Of a stretch of 64,000 nucleotides of DNA, positions 9,501-17,835 are shown in pieces; positions within the stretch are counted from its first letter, which is position 1; the number at the start of each line of letters is the position of its first letter. The DNA lies in contig UCOA01000005.1 of the NCBI GenBank assembly GCA_900474095.1, positions 1 to 64,000 of the forward strand, in the 5' to 3' direction. Source of the DNA: Hyphomicrobiales bacterium. GTDB taxonomy: Bacteria; Pseudomonadota; Alphaproteobacteria; Rhizobiales; Rhizobiaceae. A program made the position numbers and the translations under genes. Below the pieces are notes generated by a model. That model was not told the DNA's origin. It was given only the letters and a program-made list of their open reading frames with translations, and ran no database searches.

Positions 9501-10965
9501 GGCGATCACGGGCACCAGTGGCGCAGTCAACGGAACGGTGAATTTCAACAGTCAGACCAACAGCTTCACCTTCACGCCCACGACGGGCTACACCGGAGCG
9601 GCGCGCTTTACCTACACTGTGTCGGATGGACGAGGCGGAACAGCATCGGCCACCGTCAATCTAACGGTCACGACGCCTTCAACCGCAACGAGCCTGTTCA
9701 GCCTGTCGGATACCCCGGCCGCTACGTCTACAAACGACCCGCAAGCTGTGGAGCTCGGGATGAAGTTAGTCGCGTCCGTCGGCGGTACGATCACGGGGCT
9801 GCGCTATTACAAGAGTGCCCAGGACCTCGGGACTCATACGGGATCGCTGTGGAGCAGCACGGGCACGCGGCTCGCCACGGCGACCTTTACTAACGAAACG
9901 GCGAGTGGCTGGCAAACCGTGACTTTCGCCCAGCCGATCGCGCTTTCGGCCGGCACCACCTATGTGGCGAGTTATCATTCGAACGGCAGATATGCGGCAA
10001 CGTCGAATTATTTTACCAGCAGCCGTACCAACGGTCCGCTGACCGCACCGTCGAGTGCGACAAGCGGCGGCAACGGCGTTTATACCTACGGCGCAAGCAG
10101 CCTGTTTCCGACGAGGAGCTACAATGCGTCGAACTACTGGGTCGACGTGCTGTTCGAGCGGTCCAACACCCAGAACGCTGCCCCGGACGCCGTCAACGAT
10201 ACGGGCTATTCGGCAACCACCAACACGCCGCTTTCCATCCAGGCCTCCGCCTTGCTCGCCAATGATACAGATACCAACGGCGATCCGATTTCGATCACGG
10301 GCGTCAGCAATGGAGTCAATGGTTCGGCTTCCTTCAACAGCCAGTCGAACACGGTCACGTTTACTCCCACCACCGGATATAGCGGCCCTGCGAGCTTCTC
10401 CTATTCCATCACCGACGGAAGGGGCGGCACGGATACCGCCCAGGTTTCTTTGACCGTCGGCGCGCAGGGAACCGCACAGAACGTCTTCGCGGCCGGTACC
10501 ACGCCAGCGATCGTCTCGGTAAACGACAACAACCGAGTCAATCTAGGCATGAAGTTCCAGGCGGACGTGGCAGGCTGGATTACCGGCTTCCGCTTCTACA
10601 AGGGCGCGACCAACACCGGCACGCATGCTGGGTATCTCTGGACCTCAACGGGCGCGCTCCTCGCAAGCGCAACCTTTACAAACGAGAGTGCCAGCGGCTG
10701 GCAGTCAGTCAATCTGTCCCAACAGGTGGCGATCCAGGCAAACACGACCTACGTCGTCTCCTACAGCACCAACGGCAACTATTCGGCGACGAGCAATTTC
10801 TTCAGTTCGGGCGTGAACAACGGCAACCTGCATGCCTTGTCGTCGGCGCAGAGTGGCGGCAACGGCGTCTATGCCTATGGGGCGGCCGGGTTGTTCCCGA
10901 ACAGTACGTACAACAGCTCGAACTATTATGTGGACGTGGCGTTCAGACCGCAGTTGGCGGCATAG
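6517..10965 (+). CDS. Type I-secreted N,N-dimethylformamidase-beta-like protein with DUF4082 and cadherin-like repeats
   Basis: A 1482-residue modular protein without a Sec signal peptide. Residues 1-185 are Ser/Thr/Ala-rich and contain a duplicated motif, ADTFGVTAA and ADTFAVTAA. Residues about 190-695 resemble the large-subunit domain of N,N-dimethylformamidase, including [12 protein letters not shown], the GHDEYWS motif (~448) and SGNECYWK (~476). An Ig-like segment follows (about 705-800). Then come three DUF4082 modules (about 801-955, 1058-1215, 1321-1480) alternating with two cadherin/VCBS-like modules that carry [11 protein letters not shown] or [11 protein letters not shown]. The type I exporter genes downstream on the same strand make it the likely cargo. 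No RTX nonapeptides were seen. It may be a cell-surface or matrix protein, possibly an amidase; no activity is shown. Confidence 0.85.
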   Translation: MFSIQNKSDKYLSVSGGVTSAVSPLAASSVVSSNTIAAPTNQAAAVVYRLSTDLSTSSGSVLDDTKILSPNDAGSSLLDLGGSETLSTTSGYNDSIALSASTLTTPDVVSTTPSSTPIGAQSASPIAADTFGVTAAPLDQSSPESLVTANPDTASSGSVAPQVVADTFAVTAAAPATDVTAAEATPNKIALENMKQGNPRSEWGIVGDGDGNIQGFATEISSNVGQTVNFKIATNSKNYRIDIYRLGYYGGNGARKVATINRLLATAQSQPHPVVDMSLGLIDCGNWSVSASWAIPQDAVSGIYFAKLVRQDGTAGQSLIPFIVREDGSTSDIVFQTSDTTWQAYNAWGGASLYYGEVPVDPNNMIGYMPPNCSCGLTAIGRASAVSYNRPFITNTSPIGGTHDFIFGVEHSAVQWLEQNGYDVSYISGVDATRNGSLLLNHQAFLSVGHDEYWSAEQRNNVEAARDAGVNLAFWSGNECYWKVRWQNSIDGNGTPYRTMVCYKETWGTSTDPSNIGTGTWRDPRFADPGQEPENSLTGTMFTVDGYRQDAISIPYDYSNLRFWRNTDVANILPGQSFSLVKNLLGYEWDSDVENGFRPAGLINMSLSTVSVATYLRDYGTTIGPADVTHSLTMYRAESGALVFGAGTVFWSWGLNAQHEGPATPTDRNVQQAMINMFADMGIQPTTIDASLILATQSPDQTKPVSTISSPNIGASFVEGQRVTVTGTAQDFGGGIIAGVEISTDGGAHWFKANGRENWSYNWVVQASGTYTIRSRAVDDSVNLEAPSSGRQVTVSLPSTRSLWTLASKPAIETTLDRDGVELGVRFQASTAGAVQGIRFYKGFYNTGEHTVSLWRDNGTLLATGVSTGEPISGWQTVTFSSPIQITAGTTYVASYHTKGYYSSSGGFFNSAYANGPLSVAQNGGVYAYGAGRTFPGNTYNGENYWVDVVFAPSTVNTAPVANNDNGYTTNRDTPLTIASSAVLANDTDPDGDALAITGTSGAVNGTVNFNSQTNSFTFTPTTGYTGAARFTYTVSDGRGGTASATVNLTVTTPSTATSLFSLSDTPAATSTNDPQAVELGMKLVASVGGTITGLRYYKSAQDLGTHTGSLWSSTGTRLATATFTNETASGWQTVTFAQPIALSAGTTYVASYHSNGRYAATSNYFTSSRTNGPLTAPSSATSGGNGVYTYGASSLFPTRSYNASNYWVDVLFERSNTQNAAPDAVNDTGYSATTNTPLSIQASALLANDTDTNGDPISITGVSNGVNGSASFNSQSNTVTFTPTTGYSGPASFSYSITDGRGGTDTAQVSLTVGAQGTAQNVFAAGTTPAIVSVNDNNRVNLGMKFQADVAGWITGFRFYKGATNTGTHAGYLWTSTGALLASATFTNESASGWQSVNLSQQVAIQANTTYVVSYSTNGNYSATSNFFSSGVNNGNLHALSSAQSGGNGVYAYGAAGLFPNSTYNSSNYYVDVAFRPQLAA

Positions 10966-10997
10966 AGACCGAAATGGGGACAGGAATGGGGGTTCGA

Positions 10998-12212
10998 ATG
11001 AAAGATGCCAACCGGCTCCCTGTCACGGTGCTGTCGGGCTTTCTTGGCGCGGGTAAGACGACGATCCTCAACCATGTCCTGCGCAATCGCGAAGGACTGC
11101 GCGTCGCCGTCCTCGTCAACGACATGAGTGAAATCAACATCGATGCGGATCTCGTTCGTGATGGCGGAGCCGATCTGTCGCGTACAAACGAGACACTGGT
11201 CGAACTCACCAATGGTTGCATATGCTGCACGCTCCGTGACGACCTGCTCAGCGAGGTCCGACGGCTGGCGAAGGAGGCTCGCTTCGACTACCTCCTCATC
11301 GAAGCGACAGGCATTGCCGAACCCTTGCCGATTGCGGCGACCTTTTCTTTCAGGGATGAAACCGGCGCGGCGCTCTGCGATATTGCTAGGCTCGACGCGA
11401 TGGTTTCCGTCGTCGACGCAGCAAATCTGCTTTCCGATTATTCCAGCACGGATTTTCTGAGCGATCGCGGCGAGACACGGGACAAGGACGACAGGCGCAC
11501 CCTGGTCGATCTTCTTGTCGAGCAAATCGAATTTGCCGACGTCGTGGTGATCAACAAGATTTCGGAGGTGACGAGCGAAACGCGAACCACTGTGCGCCGG
11601 ATCGTTGCGGCGCTCAATCCCGATGCACGTGTCATCGAAACGGACTTCGGCAACCTGCCGCTCTCCACCATCCTCGACACCGGCCTTTTCAGCGAGGCGA
11701 AATCGGCAAGGCATCCGCTTTGGCACAAGGAACTCTTCGGCTGGGGAGACCATGTTCCTGAAACGGACGAATACGGCATTACGAGTTTCGTCTATCGGGC
11801 GCGCCGTCCCTTCGATCCTGCTAAGCTTCAGAATTTTCTGGCGAAGGATTGGCCAGGTCTCATCCGAGCCAAAGGTCATTTCTGGCTCGCGACGCGCCCC
11901 GACTGGATCGGTCAGCTTTCGGTAGCGGGCGTGCAGCGCCGCACGGAGTCTAAAGGCCTGTGGTGGGTGACCGTGCCGCGAGCGCACTGGCCACGCCACC
12001 CCGAGTTCCGCGCGTTGCTCGACCGACATTGGAGTGCCGTCTGGGGTGACCGCAGGCAGGAACTGGTCTTTATCGGTGCCGGCCTTGCCGAAGACGCGAT
12101 CTGCGCGGCACTCGATGATTGTCTGATCGGAAACGAGAGCGGCTTTGATCCGCAGCTCGCGTGTCATCTGCACGATCCGTTCCCGCCATGGCAGCACGCG
12201 AATGCTGCATGA
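10998..12212 (+). CDS. CobW/G3E family GTPase, putative metallochaperone
   Basis: About 404 residues. The N-terminal G domain shows the Walker A motif GFLGAGKTT, the metal-binding CxCC motif in [19 protein letters not shown], and the guanine-specificity-like VVINKIS segment. The C-terminal half matches CobW_C ([16 protein letters not shown] onward). G3E GTPases deliver metal ions such as zinc, cobalt, nickel or iron to client proteins. ATG codons at 10974, 10986 and 10998 are all in frame; 10998 is chosen because [15 protein letters not shown] fits family N-termini. It starts 32 bases after the secreted protein and 32 bases before a small gene of the secretion locus, which suggests metal loading of the secreted protein or a companion. 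General zinc homeostasis is the alternative. Confidence 0.88.
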   Translation: MKDANRLPVTVLSGFLGAGKTTILNHVLRNREGLRVAVLVNDMSEINIDADLVRDGGADLSRTNETLVELTNGCICCTLRDDLLSEVRRLAKEARFDYLLIEATGIAEPLPIAATFSFRDETGAALCDIARLDAMVSVVDAANLLSDYSSTDFLSDRGETRDKDDRRTLVDLLVEQIEFADVVVINKISEVTSETRTTVRRIVAALNPDARVIETDFGNLPLSTILDTGLFSEAKSARHPLWHKELFGWGDHVPETDEYGITSFVYRARRPFDPAKLQNFLAKDWPGLIRAKGHFWLATRPDWIGQLSVAGVQRRTESKGLWWVTVPRAHWPRHPEFRALLDRHWSAVWGDRRQELVFIGAGLAEDAICAALDDCLIGNESGFDPQLACHLHDPFPPWQHANAA

Positions 12213-12244
12213 CTGATCTCGAACAACAACCGAAGGAGAACACA

Positions 12245-12550
12245 ATGACCAACGAACTCTATGCAGACGGCATCGGCGAAATCACCGTCACCGGGACAAT
12301 TGTCCGGATCGACCTGATGTCTCTCTCCGCCACAGAGCGGGACGCGAGCAACAATCCGAAACCAGTATTTCGCCAGCGGATCATCATGCCGGTCGACGCC
12401 TTCGCCAATGCAGTGGACCTGATGCAAAAGGCCCTTGGCGGTTTGGTCGAAGCCGGCGCGGTGCGCAGGATCGGCGACATTCAGCAATTGCCGGCTGCCG
12501 ACGGGCAACAGTCGTCGGCGTCCACAAACGTCTCTCCGAATTTCAATTGA
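12245..12550 (+). CDS. Conserved-looking 101-residue hypothetical protein
   Basis: A 101-residue cytoplasmic-type protein starting at an ATG with AAGGAGA 7 bases upstream. It reads like a small beta-strand domain (IGEITVTGTIVRIDLMSL) followed by a helix (VDAFANAVDLMQKALGGLVEAGAV) and a polar Ser/Asn tail. I do not recognise the family. It sits between the G3E GTPase and the exporter ATPase, 31 bases before the latter, so it is probably in the same operon and could be a chaperone or accessory factor for the secreted protein. Confidence 0.72.
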   Translation: MTNELYADGIGEITVTGTIVRIDLMSLSATERDASNNPKPVFRQRIIMPVDAFANAVDLMQKALGGLVEAGAVRRIGDIQQLPAADGQQSSASTNVSPNFN

Positions 12551-12581
12551 GCGGAAACGCAGCTATCCCTTGGGGGGGGCC

Positions 12582-14726
12582 ATGAGCACATTTCCGCACA
12601 CAAACCTGCAATGCCTGGCACTGGTCGGTCGTCATCATGGCATCGACCTTTCGCCCGAAAGACTGCTGCACGACTATGCCGTGGGAGACCAGCCGGTTCC
12701 GACGCGGCAACTCCTTCGGATGGCGAAGGATGCCGGCCTGCGCGCCCGCAGCCTGCGTCTGACATGGCGGTCGCTGTTTAAAATGGGCGACGCCTATCCG
12801 TTGCTTGCCCAACTCAAAAACGGAAACTGGGTGGTCATTGCCGGCGTCGCCGGCAGCGACGGCAACGAGATGATCCGGGTTCTCGACCCGCTGGCGAAGC
12901 GTCCGGAGTTCCTGCTTCTGGACGAGGAGCAGTTTTCCAAACGGTGGGACGGCCCCGTCATTCTGGTGAAGCGAAACTATCGCCTTTCCGACGAAGACAT
13001 GCCCTTCGGCTTTCGTTGGTTTGTGCCGGAAATCCTCCGCCAGCGGGGCCTCTTCCGCGATGTTGCGCTGGCCGCCTTCGTCCTCTACGGACTTGGTCTT
13101 GCAACGCCGATCTTCTTCCAGCTCGTCATCGACAAGGTATTGGTGCACCAGAGCTATGCGACGTTGACGGTCTTGACGATCGGGATCGGCGTCGCCCTCG
13201 TCTTCGATGCCGCCTTCACCTTCCTGCGGCGCTATCTCCTGCTCTACGCGACCAACAAGATCGACATCCGGATAGCGACGCGCACCTTCGGGCATCTGCT
13301 CAATCTGCCGATCGCCCTGTTTGAGCAGGCGTCCGCCGGGGTTCTGGTGAAGCATATGCAACAGACGGGCCGCATTCGCGAATTTTTGACCGGCCGGCTT
13401 TTCCTGACGCTTCTCGACGGGCTTTCGCTTCTGGTGTTCGTGCCGATCCTCATTCTCTACAGTGTCAAGCTCACATTTGTTGTGCTGGGCTTTGCCGCCC
13501 TCGTCGGTCTCGTCGTCATGATGCTCGTTGGGCCATTCCAACGGCGACTTCAAGCCCTTTATCAAGCCGAAGGCGAGCGTCAGGCCCTGCTCGTTGAAAC
13601 CGTCCACGGAATGCGCACCGTCAAGTCGCTTGCTCTCGAGCCGCGCCAACGCCGGGTATGGGATGATTGTTCGGCTCAATCGATTTCTGTGCGCTTCCGC
13701 GTCGAGAAGATCTCGACAGTCGCCCAGGCGGTGATCGGGCTTCTGGAAAAGCTGATGAGCGTCGCCATCATCGGACTTGGGGCGCTCGACGTTTTCGACG
13801 GCACCATGACGATCGGCGCGCTCGTCGCGTTTAACATGCTGGCTGGAAGGGTTTCCGGGCCGCTCGTCCAGATTGTAACCATGGTGCACGAGTACCAGGA
13901 AGTGGCGCTTTCTGTTCGCATGCTCGGCGAGGTCATGAATCAGCGCCCCGAGCAATTTGGCCGTGGGCGCGGCATCAGGCCGGAACTTCATGGCAGTGTC
14001 GACTTCGACAAGGTGACGTTCCGCTACGGACCGGATGGTGCGCCCGCGCTCGACGATGTCTCTTTCACGGTTCCTGCCGGCTCCGTCTTCGGCATCGTCG
14101 GCAAGAGCGGATCCGGCAAGACGACAATCACCCGCTTGATCCAGGGGCTCTATCAGAACCAACAGGGGATCGTCCGGATCGACGGCTATGACAGCCGCGA
14201 AATTGATCTCGTCCATCTTCGTACGAGCATCGGCGTCGTGCTGCAGGACAATTTCCTGTTCCGGGGCACGGTTCGCGAAAATATCGCCGCGGCAAAACCG
14301 AATGCGAGCATCGAAGAAGTCATCGAGGCTGCGCGCGTTGCCGGCGCCGAGGAATTCATCGAGCGGCTGCCGCGCGGCTTCGAGTCCATGCTGGAGGAGA
14401 ACGCATCAAATCTCTCTGGTGGACAGAAACAGCGCCTCGCCATCGCCCGCGCGCTCATCACCAATCCCAAGCTGCTCATTCTCGACGAGGCCACCAGCGC
14501 GCTCGATCCCGACAGCGAGGCGATCCTGAGGCAGAACTTGAGCAAGATCGCCAAGGGGCGCACCGTGATCATCGTTTCCCATCGCCTGACCACACTGGTT
14601 GATGCCGACGCAATCCTCGTTGTGGAACGGGGCAAGATCGCAGATATCGGCCGACACGATCAGCTTGTTTCGCGCTGCATGACGTATCGACACCTGTGGT
14701 CGCAACAAACGAGGCAGGTCGCATGA
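12582..14726 (+). CDS. Type I secretion ABC transporter (HlyB-type) with C39-like domain
   Basis: A 714-residue inner-membrane permease/ATPase. Residues 1-130 form a C39 peptidase-like domain: the cysteine of NLQCLALVGRHHGI is present, but the catalytic histidine expected in the NGNWVVIAG strand is replaced, so it is likely a non-cleaving substrate-docking domain as in HlyB. Residues about 150-440 hold the ABC transmembrane helices. The nucleotide-binding domain has Walker A GKSGSGKTT (~507), signature LSGGQKQR (~611) and Walker B LLILDEATSALD (~631), then the switch histidine in IIVSHRL. The ATG at 12582 follows a run of G that can act as ribosome-binding site. It overlaps the adaptor gene by 4 bases. 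Function: ATP-driven one-step export of the cargo encoded at 6517. Confidence 0.92.
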   Translation: MSTFPHTNLQCLALVGRHHGIDLSPERLLHDYAVGDQPVPTRQLLRMAKDAGLRARSLRLTWRSLFKMGDAYPLLAQLKNGNWVVIAGVAGSDGNEMIRVLDPLAKRPEFLLLDEEQFSKRWDGPVILVKRNYRLSDEDMPFGFRWFVPEILRQRGLFRDVALAAFVLYGLGLATPIFFQLVIDKVLVHQSYATLTVLTIGIGVALVFDAAFTFLRRYLLLYATNKIDIRIATRTFGHLLNLPIALFEQASAGVLVKHMQQTGRIREFLTGRLFLTLLDGLSLLVFVPILILYSVKLTFVVLGFAALVGLVVMMLVGPFQRRLQALYQAEGERQALLVETVHGMRTVKSLALEPRQRRVWDDCSAQSISVRFRVEKISTVAQAVIGLLEKLMSVAIIGLGALDVFDGTMTIGALVAFNMLAGRVSGPLVQIVTMVHEYQEVALSVRMLGEVMNQRPEQFGRGRGIRPELHGSVDFDKVTFRYGPDGAPALDDVSFTVPAGSVFGIVGKSGSGKTTITRLIQGLYQNQQGIVRIDGYDSREIDLVHLRTSIGVVLQDNFLFRGTVRENIAAAKPNASIEEVIEAARVAGAEEFIERLPRGFESMLEENASNLSGGQKQRLAIARALITNPKLLILDEATSALDPDSEAILRQNLSKIAKGRTVIIVSHRLTTLVDADAILVVERGKIADIGRHDQLVSRCMTYRHLWSQQTRQVA

Positions 14727-16132
14727 GCAAGCGCTCGGAGAAGTCTCACGCGAATCTGCCCGTTCCCATAGCAAGGAACAAGACGGAACTGGTCGTGCAT
14801 CGCGCATTGCCGCCCGTCATTGCCGAATTTCAGTCAGATGCCGTCGAGCTGGAAGAACGCGTACCGCCAAGGATTGCGCGACTGACGCTCTATGGGATCA
14901 CGGCCCTTATCGGCGCTGCCGTTTTCTGGGCTTCGGTTTCCAAGATTGACGAAGTCGTCATAGCGCCCGGCAAGCTCATCACGACCCAGCCGACCATTGT
15001 CGTTCAACCGCTGGAAACCTCAATCATCCGCACGATCGATGTCGCGATCGGCGAAGAGGTTCGCGCCGGGCAGACGCTCGCCCGGCTCGATGCGACTTTC
15101 AGCCAGTCGGACGTCGATCAGCAACGCACGAAATTTGCAGCGCTCGACGCGCAGGTTCGGCGGATTGAGGCAGAACTCGCTGGCACCGATTACGCGAAGG
15201 AGGCGGGCAACTCCGCCGACGAAATGCTGCAGGTGCGGCTCTTCGATCAACGTCGCGCCTTTTATGTGGCCCAGCTTCAGAATTTCGAGCAGCAGATCGC
15301 GGGGCAAGCTGCAGCGATCGCGTCCGGTAAGGATCAGGAAGCAGTGCTTGCCAGCCGCCGCGAGAACCTGATCCGGATCGAAAGCGCGCGCGAGACGCTT
15401 TATCGCAACGACACCGGTTCCCTGGTTGCTTTCCTTGGTTCGCGCGATGCCCGTCTCGATGTCGACTCGGACCTTTCCGCACTGCACGGCAAGGCAGCCG
15501 AAGCGACACATTCTCTGGCGAAGCTGACTGCCGATCGGCAGGCTTTCATCGAGGACTTCCGGCGCACGTCGATGGAACAACTCGTCGAGTTGCGCAATCA
15601 GCGCGACACGGTAGGCGAAGAGCTGAAAAAGATGGAGTTGCGCCGCAATATGATCACCCTGACGGCGCCTGCCGACGCGGTTGTCCTCGATCTCGCTGAG
15701 CGTTCGATTGGTTCCGTCGTGCGCGAAGCTGAGCCGATCGTGACACTCGTTCCGCTCAACGTTCCATTGGAGGCGGAAGTCTCGATCAGTTCGCGGGATA
15801 TCGGTCGCATCGCTGTCGACAAAGAGGCGCGGGTTAAGTTCGATGCCTATCCGTTCCAGAAGTTCGGAACCGCCTCAGGCACGATCAGGACAATCAGCCG
15901 TGACGCCTTCACCTCAACACAGCAGGGCGAAGCCGCCGGTCAACCGGTCGAGCCGTTTTTCAAGGCGCGCGTTCTGTTGACCGACACAAGGCTTCATGCT
16001 TCCGGCGAGCCCGTGCGGCTTCTGCCCGGAATGACGGTCTCGACTGAGATCAAGGTGGGCCGCCGCACCGTGATCTCCTACTTCCTGTATCCGTTGTTGC
16101 GTGGGCTTGACAGCGCCATCCGCGAACCGTGA
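14723..16132 (+). CDS. HlyD family type I secretion membrane-fusion protein
   Basis: A 469-residue periplasmic adaptor. It has a short cytoplasmic N-terminus, one membrane segment (LYGITALIGAAVFWASV), a lipoyl-like half-motif (VIAPGKLITT) and VQPLETSIIRTIDVAIGEEVRAGQ. A long coiled-coil region follows (roughly residues 130-310), then the C-terminal RTISRDAF and LLPGMTVSTEIKVGRRTVISYFLYPL block typical of HlyD/PrtE. The start overlaps the exporter stop as ATGA, indicating translational coupling. It would link the ABC transporter to a TolC-type outer-membrane channel, which is not in the window and is usually encoded elsewhere. Confidence 0.92.
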   Translation: MSKRSEKSHANLPVPIARNKTELVVHRALPPVIAEFQSDAVELEERVPPRIARLTLYGITALIGAAVFWASVSKIDEVVIAPGKLITTQPTIVVQPLETSIIRTIDVAIGEEVRAGQTLARLDATFSQSDVDQQRTKFAALDAQVRRIEAELAGTDYAKEAGNSADEMLQVRLFDQRRAFYVAQLQNFEQQIAGQAAAIASGKDQEAVLASRRENLIRIESARETLYRNDTGSLVAFLGSRDARLDVDSDLSALHGKAAEATHSLAKLTADRQAFIEDFRRTSMEQLVELRNQRDTVGEELKKMELRRNMITLTAPADAVVLDLAERSIGSVVREAEPIVTLVPLNVPLEAEVSISSRDIGRIAVDKEARVKFDAYPFQKFGTASGTIRTISRDAFTSTQQGEAAGQPVEPFFKARVLLTDTRLHASGEPVRLLPGMTVSTEIKVGRRTVISYFLYPLLRGLDSAIREP

Positions 16133-16188
16133 CAGATCCTGTCTGCGCGAGGGCTATCACTCCACGTGTCGTGTAAAGCCACTCTCGC

Positions 16189-16228
16189 AAACATGAAACG
16201 GCCCACCAACGCGAGCCGTTTCATGTTT
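16189..16228. terminator. Bidirectional terminator between hlyD and dctA
   Basis: AAACATGAAACGGC (16189-16202) pairs perfectly with GCCGTTTCATGTTT (16215-16228), a 14-bp stem with a 12-base loop. T-rich ends follow on both strands, and it lies between convergent genes. Confidence 0.85.
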
Positions 16229-16261
16229 TCTCGGAAAAGAAAGGAACAGGTAGCGTTTATG

Positions 16262-17593
16262 CTACTCGGCGGGGTGGAGACCGGCTGCCGGGAGACTGTC
16301 GATGGCTTTTCCGTCGAGCACCTTTGCAAGCTGTTCAGCGTCCAGCTCATTCTCCCAGCGAGCAACAACGATGGTGGCAACTGCGTTGCCGACGAGGTTG
16401 GTCAGAGCCCGGCATTCGGACATGAAGCGGTCGATGCCAAGGATGAGCGCCATGCCAGCGACGGGCACGGACGGAACGACCGAGAGCGTGGCGGCGAGCG
16501 TAATGAAGCCCGCTCCCGTGATGCCTGCCGCACCCTTGGAGCTCAGCATCGCAACAAGGAGCAGCAGGATCTGGTCGCCCCAGGTGAGATTGATGTCGGT
16601 GGCTTGAGCGATGAACAGCGCGGCCAGCGTCATGTAGATGTTCGTGCCGTCGAGGTTGAAGGAATAGCCGGTCGGAATGACGAGGCCGACGACCGAGCGC
16701 TTGCAGCCGGCCTTTTCCATCTTGTTCATCAGTCCCGGCAGCGCAGCTTCAGAGGACGAGGTGCCAAGGACGAGCAGCAGTTCTTCCTTGATATAACGCA
16801 GCAGCGCCAGGATAGAGAAGCCGTTGTAGCGGGCGACGGCGCCAAGGACAACGATCACGAAGAGCAACGAAGTGATGTAGAAGGTGCCGATCAGCATCGC
16901 GAGGTTAGCGATCGAGCCCACACCATATTTGCCGATCGTAAAAGCCATGGCGCCGAAGGCACCGATTGGCGCGGCCTTCATCAGGATAGCGACGAGCTTG
17001 AAGATCGGCGCGGTCAGCGCGTTGAGGAAATTGATGACCGGCTCGCCCTTCTCGCCAACCATTGCGAGCGCAATGCCGAACAGCACGGAGAAGAACAGAA
17101 CCTGGAGGATGTCGCCGTCTGCAAAGGCGCCGACAATCGTTGTCGGGATGATGTTGGTGAGAAAGCCTGTAATGCTTTGCTCATGCGCCTTTTCGGTGTA
17201 GGTGGCAACGGCCGTCGGATCGAGCGAAGCCGCATCGATATGCATGCCGGCACCGGGCTGGACCACGTTGGCCACGACAAGGCCGATGACCAGGGCAAGC
17301 GTCGAAAAGGTTAGGAAATAGAGCATGGCCTTGCCGGCGACGCGGCCGACCTTCTGCAGGTCGCTCATGCCGGCAATACCCGTTGCCACCGTCAGAAAAA
17401 TGACCGGCGCGATGATCATCTTGACTAGCTTGATGAAGGCATCGCCGAGCGGCTTCAATTGGGTGCCAAGTTCCGGGTAGAAATGACCAAGAAGGATACC
17501 CGCGGCGATCGCCGCGAGAACCTGGACATAGAGATGCTTGTAGAAAGGCGTTTTGCACTGCGGCCGTTCGGCCGCGTCAAATGCTGCAATCAT
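16262..17593 (-). CDS. dctA: C4-dicarboxylate:proton/sodium symporter DctA
   Basis: A 443-residue inner-membrane transporter of the DAACS family, close to the usual DctA length. It carries succinate, fumarate and malate, the main carbon source of symbiotic rhizobia. Seen are the multiple hydrophobic helices, the serine-rich re-entrant loop [12 protein letters not shown], the substrate-site region [16 protein letters not shown] and [15 protein letters not shown] ribosome-binding site (GGAGG) precedes the ATG. It is divergent from dctBD, and a sigma54 promoter lies about 100 bases upstream of its start at 17690-17704, so it is expected to be switched on by phosphorylated DctD. Confidence 0.96.
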   Translation of the reverse strand: MIAAFDAAERPQCKTPFYKHLYVQVLAAIAAGILLGHFYPELGTQLKPLGDAFIKLVKMIIAPVIFLTVATGIAGMSDLQKVGRVAGKAMLYFLTFSTLALVIGLVVANVVQPGAGMHIDAASLDPTAVATYTEKAHEQSITGFLTNIIPTTIVGAFADGDILQVLFFSVLFGIALAMVGEKGEPVINFLNALTAPIFKLVAILMKAAPIGAFGAMAFTIGKYGVGSIANLAMLIGTFYITSLLFVIVVLGAVARYNGFSILALLRYIKEELLLVLGTSSSEAALPGLMNKMEKAGCKRSVVGLVIPTGYSFNLDGTNIYMTLAALFIAQATDINLTWGDQILLLLVAMLSSKGAAGITGAGFITLAATLSVVPSVPVAGMALILGIDRFMSECRALTNLVGNAVATIVVARWENELDAEQLAKVLDGKAIDSLPAAGLHPAE

Positions 17594-17689
17594 GATTTCC
17601 TCCTTCTGGCCCGCCCGGAACGGTGGTTCCGGCCTCCCGGGCCGTGAGCTTCAAGTCCAACGGTCGAGCCGCTGTTGAGGAAATGCTTC

Positions 17690-17704
17690 GCAATCGCTGT
17701 GCCA
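17690..17704 (-). promoter_or_regulatory. Sigma54 (-24/-12) promoter of dctA
   Basis: Reading on the - strand gives TGGCACAGCGATTGC, an excellent match to the RpoN consensus with GG at -24 and GC at -12 in the required spacing. It points toward dctA. Confidence 0.92.
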
Positions 17705-17777
17705 GTTCTTCATGGTTCTACAACGTATTGAAAATACTCCATTAAAATAATCAGTCGCGATAGTGGCGGGGCGTTTT

Positions 17778-17828
17778 ATGCGAAAATCCGCACGAGTCTT
17801 GTTGATAGTTGTGCGAAAACATGCACAA
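17778..17828. promoter_or_regulatory. Two DctD-type upstream activator palindromes
   Basis: The proximal site around 17778-17793 has TGCG and CGCA arms. The distal site at 17809-17828 has TTGTGC and GCACAA arms around GAAAACAT. Both share a TGCGAAAA core, and they lie about 75-125 bases upstream of the sigma54 promoter, as known for tandem DctD sites in rhizobial dctA promoters. The distal palindrome contains the ATG at 17821, which argues against that ATG as the dctB start. Confidence 0.75.
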
Positions 17829-17835
17829 CTTCGGC

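Noticed and set aside
6517-10965. RTX nonapeptide repeats in the secreted protein
   Set aside because: No GGxGxDxUx arrays were found; calcium-type acidic loops occur only in the cadherin-like modules.
12582-12971. Active C39 peptidase that would cleave a double-glycine leader
   Set aside because: The histidine position is not conserved and no double-glycine leader precedes the presumed cargo.
16166-17314. Open frame antisense to dctA
   Set aside because: Low-complexity, charged translation typical of the complement of a membrane-protein gene.
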